A DNA stretch of 37,773 nt from Oscillospiraceae bacterium (GTDB taxonomy: Bacteria > Bacillota > Clostridia > Oscillospirales > CAG-272), in NCBI GenBank assembly GCA_015064555.1, contig SVRZ01000025.1, forward strand, positions 1-37,773, given 5' to 3'. A model generated the notes under the pieces. The model saw nothing but the letters and a program-made list of their open reading frames with translations. It was not told where the DNA came from and ran no database searches. The stretch's first letter is position 1; the number at the start of each line of letters is the position of its first letter. The translations under genes were made by a program, and so were the position numbers. This document shows positions 1 through 6,409 of this stretch, in pieces.

Positions 1-23
1 CTCTTTTCGTCATACTCTTTTTT

Positions 24-50
24 GCCTCATTTTGAGGCTTTTTTGTTTTC
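24..50 (+). terminator. Rho-independent terminator of an upstream gene
   Basis: A six-base-pair stem GCCTCA/TGAGGC with a three-base loop is followed directly by a T-rich run (TTTTTTGTTTTC). This is a typical intrinsic terminator on the plus strand. The gene it would end lies to the left of the window. Confidence 0.75.
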
Positions 51-86
51 TTTAGGCTTTTTGCTCAATTAGCAATTAAAAAGAAA

Positions 87-126
87 CTAGCTCAAACACA
101 AATTAATGCATTTGAGCTAGCCCCTT
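87..126. repeat. Hairpin with CTAGCTCAAA arms
   Basis: The ten-base arms CTAGCTCAAA (87-96) and TTTGAGCTAG (111-120) pair perfectly around a 14-base loop. No good T-tract follows, so a terminator role is uncertain. A related hairpin sharing the right-hand sequence GCATTTGAG(C/T)TAGCCC is found at 5395-5430, on the other side of the 1473-residue gene. Confidence 0.5.
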
Positions 127-145
127 TAACTTTGCATAAAAATAA

Positions 146-230
146 GGAACGTAACCCTGTTCGAATTACGTTCCTCTTGGCGCAAAGGGAGGGCACGAAG
201 CCACGCTCGCAAAGCGAGACGAGGGCTTCG
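146..230. repeat. Two adjacent palindromic hairpins
   Basis: GGAACGTAA (146-154) pairs with TTACGTTCC (166-174). A second nested structure has outer arms CGAAGCC (196-202) and GGCTTCG (224-230) and inner arms CTCGC (206-210) and GCGAG (214-218). There is no coding signal, so this looks like part of the repeat-rich intergenic stretch 51-890. Confidence 0.5.
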
Positions 231-256
231 CATACCGCTGGCAGAGAGCTTTGGGA

Positions 257-469
257 TACCTCATCCACCACTGCGTGGTCCCCCTTCCCCAAGGGGAAGG
301 CTAATTAAGAGAATACCCTTAGCAGTGAAATTATGCTTTTAAGTAAATCAATGCCTTTTTATATTTAAGCAGTTTTTGCCCTATACCCAACTCCCAAAGA
401 GGCTCGAAGGTGAAGATTAAATAAGCCTTCCCCTTGGGGAAGGGGGACCACGCAGTGGTGGATGAGGTA
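257..469. repeat. MITE-like element with perfect 46-bp inverted ends
   Basis: Bases 257-302 and 424-469 are exact reverse complements over 46 bp and enclose a 121-bp AT-rich core (303-423). Each arm carries the internal palindrome CCTTCCCCTTGGGGAAGG and ends in GGATGAGGTA at the outer edge. I see no ORF in the core and no clear target-site duplication. A partial relative sits at 31438-31485. Known MITEs have this architecture, but mobility is only inferred; it could also be two independent copies of a short palindromic repeat. Confidence 0.6.
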
Positions 470-699
470 CCCAAAATCTAACCTTTCACCCCAAGCTGTG
501 CTTGGGATTTCATCTGCCACCGGCAGATTTCATCCGACCTTGTCGGATTTCATTACCGCAGGTAATTTCATCGCGCGGAAGCTTTAGCGCACGCGCCCGG
601 TGGATGAGGTACCCGAAAATCTACCTCTCACCCCAAGCGATGCTTGGGATTTCATTACCGCAGGCAATTTCAGTGCGCGGAAGCTCACGCGCCACGCGC
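458..699. repeat. Array of small hairpins spaced by ATTTCAT
   Basis: Short stem-loops with different stems but mostly three-base loops follow one another: CCAAGC-TGT-GCTTGG (491-505), CTGCC-ACC-GGCAG (514-526), CCGAC-CTT-GTCGG (534-546), TTACC-GCA-GGTAA (553-565), then a GC-rich one. Each is followed by the constant spacer ATTTCAT (507-513, 527-533, 547-553, 565-571). A second, shorter iteration begins at 599 with the same GGTGGATGAGGTACCC lead-in and the CCAAGC hairpin (633-647). There is no coding signal. The rest of 700-825 shows nothing recognisable. Confidence 0.6.
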
Positions 700-825
700 C
701 TCGCGATAGTAACCGTAAAAGCGATCATTTTTTGCGGTGCTTATCCATAAAAATGCAGGGAAATTACCCAACATTCTCCGACATAAAAAGCTTTTAAAAG
801 AGTTTAATATTTTTTAATATTTTCC

Positions 826-854
826 TTGACATCCTTAGCTGAATATAGTATACT
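826..854 (+). promoter_or_regulatory. Sigma-A-like promoter of the SipW-type protein gene
   Basis: TTGACA (826-831) and TATACT (849-854) are separated by exactly 17 bp. This is a near-consensus vegetative promoter. A Shine-Dalgarno-like AAGGGG at 882-887 precedes the ATG at 894. Confidence 0.8.
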
Positions 855-893
855 ACCTCTGTATTTAAAAATATATCAAATAAGGGGAACACC

Positions 894-3800
894 ATGAAAA
901 GCACTATAAAAAGATCCTTATCCCACAGCATAGTTGCCTTGGTACTTTGCTTCTCGATGCTTCTCGGCTCGACGTATGCATGGTTTACCGACATTGCTTC
1001 GAGTAAGGATAATGTCATCACTACCGGTGACCTTGATATCGGTATGTACTGGTCTGAAAACAACGTTGATTGGCACGAGACCGAGGGCATTGCAGCTAAG
1101 CCAATCTTTAGCAACAACAAATGGGAGCCCGGTTACACCGAGGTTCGTTACGTTAAGATAACGAACGAGGGCAGCCTTGCTTTCAAGTACAAGATGCTTC
1201 TGAGCCCGAACGGCACAGTTGGCAAGCTTGCCAAGGTTATTGACGTAAGCTACGACGTCGTAACAGGCAATAGCAACTTTGTTGCTCCTACTGCTGACAA
1301 CCGTCGCGGCAGCCTTACCAAGGTAGGCAATCTTAAGGAGCTTATCGCAGGCAACGGCACCGTTGCAGGCGGAGTACTTCTTCCCGAGAATGAGACCAAG
1401 GAAGGCTTCTATTCCGAGGAGATCGTAATTTGTATCGCCCTTCACATGGACGAGGAGGCGGGCAACGAATACGAGAATTCCTCGATCGGCACCACCTTTG
1501 ATATCAACCTCTATGCAACTCAGTACACCTATGAGACAGATAGCTTCGGCGATATGTTTGATTCGGACTCCAAGTTTGCTGACGAGATCGACTTCAAGAC
1601 CTCGGCAAGCGTTGCACAGGTAGAGACCTTATATGGTGAGCTTGCAAACGATTTCACCATCAGACATTCGAATAGCGTGTATGCCGTTCTTCCTGCAGGC
1701 GTTAAGCTTGCGGACGGTGCAACCACTATTGAGTTCTCCGGTAAGACGGTAGATAATAACAGTAATATCACCGTTGGTGCGGGCGAGAGCGCTACCAATT
1801 ATGATATACATATCGAGGGTATCGCAAGCGACAATACCCAGCCTATCATAGTTCACCTCGGCGCTATCCTTGCAAAGGGAATGAGCGATACCACGCTGAA
1901 GCTCTATCATGAGGGCACTCTCATGACCAGAGTAAACAGTGTTTCCGACTTCTCGATCAACAACCAGTATACCTACGACTCCGCAACAGGCGAGGTAGTA
2001 ATTTACGTAGATAACTTCTCGATATTCTCTGCAGTTAATACCACTGCAGACGGCTGGGACGGCAATTCGGATACTACTTGGTATAACGAGAATGATACCG
2101 AGTTCACCCTCACGACCGCAGAGCAGTTTGCAGGCTTCAGAGATCTTGTTGATGCCGGTAATACCTTCAAGGGTAAGACCGTAAAGCTTGGCATTGATAT
2201 CGACCTCGCGGACAAGCTCTTTGATCCCATCGGATTCGGTTACTATAACGAGGAAACAAATACTCGCGTATTTATGGGTATCTTTGACGGTCAGAATCAC
2301 ACCGTATACAACCTCTATCAGAACGGTTGGGAGCTTGGCTATAGCTATAGCACTGCAGGCGGCGGTCTTTTCGCCTCCATCAAGGATGCCGCGATCAAGA
2401 ATCTTGCGGTAAGCGGTGCTGAAATCGTAATGGAATGTATCGATATGGGTACCGTTGTCGGCTATGCGCAGGGCACCTGCAACTTTGAGAACATCCTTGT
2501 TACCGATTCCAAGCTTGCAAATTACCAGCGTTATACCGGTGGTGTAGTAGGTGAAGTCAGCGGTGGCGCATACGGTACTGACGTTTCAAAGGATTACAGT
2601 CACACCTTCACTAACGTAGTAGTTGATTCCTCTGTTAAGATTTCTTCTCTTTGGGGAGATTTTGACAATGCATGCGGCGGTGTTATCGGCGGCAAGTGGG
2701 GAGATGCTACCGTTAAGATGGTGAATGTAATCGTTGCCGCAGAGATCGATGCATTCAGCGACGTAACCGCGGCTTATCAGTGGTATGCATATCGCCGTTG
2801 CGGTATGCTCATCGGTCACACCGAGCAGAATAGCCCGAAGAGTGCTATCAATGCAGCTGCTGAGTTCCTCACCTGCGATAACGTTAAGGTTTACTACGGC
2901 GATTGGGTAAACTATACATACTATGAATTTGAAGACCAGGAAAATGCAACCGGCAGAAACTATCCTTGGGTAAGAGCCGAGGCAGGCGAGCATAATGCAG
3001 CCTTCTCCAACCCCAGATACGGTGTTCCCACATATGACGGAGTTAAGGTTAGCGATTTGACTGAAGAGGATCTTAAAGCGAAAGCAACCGATTATACTCC
3101 TATCGTATTTGACCAGCTTTACGGCGGCGGACAGGGTGTTTACGGTTGCGCTACTCACGATGGCGTCGAAATAATGAAAGATGCAACTCTTTCAAATTCT
3201 AAAACAATTTATATTTATAACAACGATCCTGAGACTTATAAAAATCTTTTCCTTGATTACTGGTACAGAAACGGTGATAATACGTGGTCTACGGTTGTTG
3301 ATTCCATTCCGATGGATAACATACCGGTATCACAAAATGTGTACAAGGTTACCTTCCTTGGTTTTGTAGATGGTTTTAGAGTAACCATGGGTGAAGATGA
3401 AGATAGCAATGTCGTATGCAACTTGACACTAGAAAACTTAGAAGATGGCGCAGTCATTGACATTACCGGTAATACTCATGAACATGCATTTGACAATGAG
3501 GGTGAATGTGTCTGCGGTGCTTATAAAGCGCAAGTATGGGAGCAGGTAACCAACGCATCGAATTTGGCGGTTGGAGATAAGGTTATCATTGTAGCAAAGG
3601 ATTATAACTATGCAATGAGCACCAAGCAAAATTCTAACAATCGTGGTCAGGCTTCTGTTACAAAGGATGGAAATCAAATCGCGTTTGGAGATGACATTCA
3701 GATAATTACTCTTGAGTCCGGTACTGTTGACGGTACCTTTGCGTTATACGCCGATTCAGGATATTTGTGTGCGGCAAGCTCTAGTAGTAATTATCTTAGA

Positions 3801-5315
3801 ACTCAGGCAACCAATGACGCGAATGGTTCTTGGAAGATAACAATAGCAGCCGATGGTACGGCAACTATTGTAGCTCAGGGTACATATACTCGAAATACAA
3901 TGCAGTACAACCAAGGTAGCAGCTTGTTCGCATGCTATGCTTCTGCAACTCAAAAAGCACTTGTAATTTATAAGCTTACAGCCGGTAGTGACATAGTCGA
4001 TACTCATAATTGCTTAGATTATGTAATTAACGCAAGTTGCGAGGATGATGGAATTTGTAGTAAATGTGGTAAAATAGTTGAAAATACTGCATCTGGACAT
4101 AATTACAGTAGCGTTGTTACTGAGCCTACATGTACAATGGACGGATACACTACATATATTTGTTCGATATGTGATGACGAATATGAAGATGAACACGTAG
4201 ATGCATTAGGTCACAACTTTATTGGAAATACGTGCGACCGTTGTTCTCAAAAGAAGTCATCTTTTGAAGCAGTTGATATTGACAACATCAATCCCACCGA
4301 TATTATAGTTATTGTTTGGACAACAAAAGATGGCAATTCATATACTTTGACCAATGATAAAGGAACTAGTTCCGCGCCTGCGGCAGAAAAGATAGACTTA
4401 GGTGGAGAATTTAGTGTTGGTGACAATCATAAGTGGAACATAGTTAATGACAACGGAAACTTGACCATTTATCCTAATGGCACAACAGAAACATGGCTTT
4501 ACTGTACGTCTACCAATAACGGAGTACGTGTAGGTACTAACGCAAACAACATATTTACCATTGATGCAGATTCCGGTTATCTTAAGAATACAGCAACAAG
4601 CCGATATCTTGGTGTATATACCACTAATCCCGATGTTCGTTGCTATACCAGCACAACAACTAATATCGACGGTCAAACTCTTGCGTTCTACAAATTGAAT
4701 GACGGCACTTCCGGAGGTGAAACTCCCGATCCCGAAACACCTTGCGAGCATACCAACACAACCACCACAACAGTTGATGAAACTTGCACAGAAGCAGGTT
4801 CTATAACTGTTACTTGTGATGACTGTGGCAAAACAGTAAGTACCGAAGTGATTGGCGCTCTCGGTCACACAACCGAAAACGGTACTTGTGAAAGATGCGG
4901 TGAAGAAATCGGTGGTTCAAGCGAGCCTGAAACCAACAATGTATCTATATTGGGAACTACAGGAACACTTGCTGCCGACAAGAGTTCAATTTCCTGGACG
5001 TCGGAAAATATAACCGTAACCAACACTAAGGGATCTACCGCGATCAGAAATAGTGATGCAGATCATTATAGAATATATTCTGGTAGTGGATTGACTATTT
5101 CTGCAGATTCTGGTAATATAACGGAGATCGTTATCACCTGCACAAGCTCGTCATATGCTGACGTTTGTGTAACCTCATTCGAGAACGCCGGTTATGAAGT
5201 AACTGTCTCCGGTTCGGTAGTAACTATTACGTTAAGCGAACCAGCAGAATCTATTACTGCCACCGCAAGCGCACAGTTCAGAATTTCCAACGTAGAAGTA
5301 ACTTACACAGCATAA
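894..5315 (+). CDS. Large secreted protein with SipW-type signal peptide and GLUG-like and Cys-x2-Cys modules
   Basis: A 1473-residue extracellular protein of unknown function. The N-terminus (about 1-32) is basic, then hydrophobic, and ends in LLGSTYAWFTD, the hallmark of signal peptides processed by the SipW signal peptidase in TasA/camelysin-type proteins. Residues about 35-380 look TasA-like. Residues about 395-640 contain GLUG-like repeats (GGLFASIKDAAIKNLAVSG; GGVVGEV). Further on are two related beta-rich segments (from about 880 and about 1125) alternating with short Cys-x2-Cys/His modules. A final domain of about 130 residues resembles C-terminal modules I remember from Bacteroidota secreted proteins. 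There is no LPXTG motif or terminal membrane helix. No sipW gene is in the window. The start is fixed by the AAGGGG site and the strong promoter. Codon use becomes more AT-rich after about residue 755. Confidence 0.85.
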   Translation: MKSTIKRSLSHSIVALVLCFSMLLGSTYAWFTDIASSKDNVITTGDLDIGMYWSENNVDWHETEGIAAKPIFSNNKWEPGYTEVRYVKITNEGSLAFKYKMLLSPNGTVGKLAKVIDVSYDVVTGNSNFVAPTADNRRGSLTKVGNLKELIAGNGTVAGGVLLPENETKEGFYSEEIVICIALHMDEEAGNEYENSSIGTTFDINLYATQYTYETDSFGDMFDSDSKFADEIDFKTSASVAQVETLYGELANDFTIRHSNSVYAVLPAGVKLADGATTIEFSGKTVDNNSNITVGAGESATNYDIHIEGIASDNTQPIIVHLGAILAKGMSDTTLKLYHEGTLMTRVNSVSDFSINNQYTYDSATGEVVIYVDNFSIFSAVNTTADGWDGNSDTTWYNENDTEFTLTTAEQFAGFRDLVDAGNTFKGKTVKLGIDIDLADKLFDPIGFGYYNEETNTRVFMGIFDGQNHTVYNLYQNGWELGYSYSTAGGGLFASIKDAAIKNLAVSGAEIVMECIDMGTVVGYAQGTCNFENILVTDSKLANYQRYTGGVVGEVSGGAYGTDVSKDYSHTFTNVVVDSSVKISSLWGDFDNACGGVIGGKWGDATVKMVNVIVAAEIDAFSDVTAAYQWYAYRRCGMLIGHTEQNSPKSAINAAAEFLTCDNVKVYYGDWVNYTYYEFEDQENATGRNYPWVRAEAGEHNAAFSNPRYGVPTYDGVKVSDLTEEDLKAKATDYTPIVFDQLYGGGQGVYGCATHDGVEIMKDATLSNSKTIYIYNNDPETYKNLFLDYWYRNGDNTWSTVVDSIPMDNIPVSQNVYKVTFLGFVDGFRVTMGEDEDSNVVCNLTLENLEDGAVIDITGNTHEHAFDNEGECVCGAYKAQVWEQVTNASNLAVGDKVIIVAKDYNYAMSTKQNSNNRGQASVTKDGNQIAFGDDIQIITLESGTVDGTFALYADSGYLCAASSSSNYLRTQATNDANGSWKITIAADGTATIVAQGTYTRNTMQYNQGSSLFACYASATQKALVIYKLTAGSDIVDTHNCLDYVINASCEDDGICSKCGKIVENTASGHNYSSVVTEPTCTMDGYTTYICSICDDEYEDEHVDALGHNFIGNTCDRCSQKKSSFEAVDIDNINPTDIIVIVWTTKDGNSYTLTNDKGTSSAPAAEKIDLGGEFSVGDNHKWNIVNDNGNLTIYPNGTTETWLYCTSTNNGVRVGTNANNIFTIDADSGYLKNTATSRYLGVYTTNPDVRCYTSTTTNIDGQTLAFYKLNDGTSGGETPDPETPCEHTNTTTTTVDETCTEAGSITVTCDDCGKTVSTEVIGALGHTTENGTCERCGEEIGGSSEPETNNVSILGTTGTLAADKSSISWTSENITVTNTKGSTAIRNSDADHYRIYSGSGLTISADSGNITEIVITCTSSSYADVCVTSFENAGYEVTVSGSVVTITLSEPAESITATASAQFRISNVEVTYTA

Positions 5316-5394
5316 ATGCATTTATATGGCATTATGCGGTAAAGTAGAGTACCTTAAATTCTACGCATAATCAACCACTTCGCAAAAGCTTTTT

Positions 5395-5430
5395 GGGCTA
5401 GCTCGGATGCATTTCGCATTTGAGTTAGCC
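5395..5430. terminator. Hairpin downstream of the SipW-type protein gene
   Basis: GGGCTAGCTC pairs imperfectly with GAGTTAGCCC, and inner ATGC/GCAT extends the stem. It lies 80 bp after the stop codon and could end transcription, although no T-tract follows. It is a sequence relative of the hairpin at 87-120. Confidence 0.4.
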
Positions 5431-5493
5431 CTCTGCTTACTCTAAAAGCTCTCTTGGCAGAAGAAAATAGCCGTGATGCGTGCCGAATTTCTC

Positions 5494-5512
5494 TTGTCAA
5501 GTGCTACTTGAC
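5494..5512. promoter_or_regulatory. Palindromic operator-like site upstream of the XRE regulator
   Basis: TGTCAAGT (5494-5501) and ACTTGACA (5505-5512) form a perfect dyad with a three-base centre. It lies 22 bp upstream of the -35 box of the regulator gene. XRE-family repressors commonly bind such dyads, so autoregulation is a reasonable inference. Confidence 0.45.
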
Positions 5513-5533
5513 AGCATTCCATAACCTTTATAC

Positions 5534-5562
5534 TTGAAAATAATGAGGGCTTGTGCTATAAT
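5534..5562 (+). promoter_or_regulatory. Promoter of the XRE regulator gene
   Basis: TTGAAA (5534-5539) and TATAAT (5557-5562) are spaced by 17 bp. This placement rules out an upstream in-frame start at 5534 and supports translation from the ATG at 5597. Confidence 0.75.
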
Positions 5563-5596
5563 AGAGGTGAAAGAAAAAACACCGAATGGAGAAGGT

Positions 5597-6367
5597 ATGA
5601 GCTTAGGCGAAAAAATTCAGTACTACAGGAAGAAGAAGGGGCTTATGCAAAGTGAGCTCGGAGAGCTTCTTTTTGTAACCAGACAAACGGTCAGCCTTTG
5701 GGAAAAGGGGCAGACCGTGCCGTCCATTGACAATCTTATAAGATTGTCGGAGATATTTGGCGTTACCATAGACCATCTTGTAAATGATAAAGAGGATGTC
5801 CTTACAGACGATGCCGAGGATAAAAAGGAATCCGCCTCCGCATCCGTCACGGATGAAGTGCGAAAAAACATATCCGATAACCAAAAGCCTGATAATGACA
5901 ACAAAGATTTACAAAAATCGCATACATCCTACGTATTTTACATAGCAGTAGGTCTTTTTGCCGTTATGCTGATCGGATTTATCGTATCCATCTTTGCTAT
6001 GAATGTCAGCATCAGCGATAAGAGAATAGAGAAGATCCTCGCCGCCGAGCTCCCCGAATATAGTGTAAGGATGGTATCGAGGCAGAGAAGAGAAAGCGGC
6101 AGAGTAAAGGTCAGGGCGATAACCGAGATAAGCTTTGATGCCGACGTCACCTCCGAGCTCTCACAGGGAATGGACGAGGATATGCCACAGGGCTTAGAAA
6201 AGGTGCTCACAACATCCTTTGCATATCAGGATGCCGAGCTATACCTTTTATATGATTTTGACCGCGGATGTGCCGTTACGTCCTGCACAGAGGCAGGCTC
6301 ATACGTATTGCTTGCATACTACAGTGACGTGAATATACTCAGAGCGACCGAGTTCCGATATAAATAG
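5597..6367 (+). CDS. Membrane-anchored XRE-family transcriptional regulator
   Basis: A 256-residue protein with a helix-turn-helix of the Cro/CI (XRE) type at residues 1-60 (LGEKIQYYRKKKG; TRQTVSLWEKGQTVPS). A charged linker follows, then one membrane helix at about 112-137, and a C-terminal domain of about 120 residues that would lie outside the membrane. Start choice: ATG 5597 has GGAG at 5588-5591, and the alternative at 5534 lies in the promoter. The layout suggests a one-component sensor that reports an envelope signal to a DNA-bound head. The next gene begins 42 bp downstream, so it is likely co-transcribed with the InlB-repeat lipoprotein, a plausible target or partner. I do not recognise the extracytoplasmic domain. 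Confidence 0.85.
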   Translation: MSLGEKIQYYRKKKGLMQSELGELLFVTRQTVSLWEKGQTVPSIDNLIRLSEIFGVTIDHLVNDKEDVLTDDAEDKKESASASVTDEVRKNISDNQKPDNDNKDLQKSHTSYVFYIAVGLFAVMLIGFIVSIFAMNVSISDKRIEKILAAELPEYSVRMVSRQRRESGRVKVRAITEISFDADVTSELSQGMDEDMPQGLEKVLTTSFAYQDAELYLLYDFDRGCAVTSCTEAGSYVLLAYYSDVNILRATEFRYK

Positions 6368-6409
6368 GTCGCTCGCTTTAGAACTGATACCAAAGGGAGG
6401 TCTGTTATT

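Noticed and set aside
92-292. A 66-codon minus-strand frame at the left edge
   Set aside because: It spans two hairpins and one arm of the inverted-repeat element, and has no coding signature.
458-699. Possible CRISPR array
   Set aside because: The constant units are only seven bases and the variable units are self-complementary hairpins, unlike direct repeats of about 30 bases with unique spacers.
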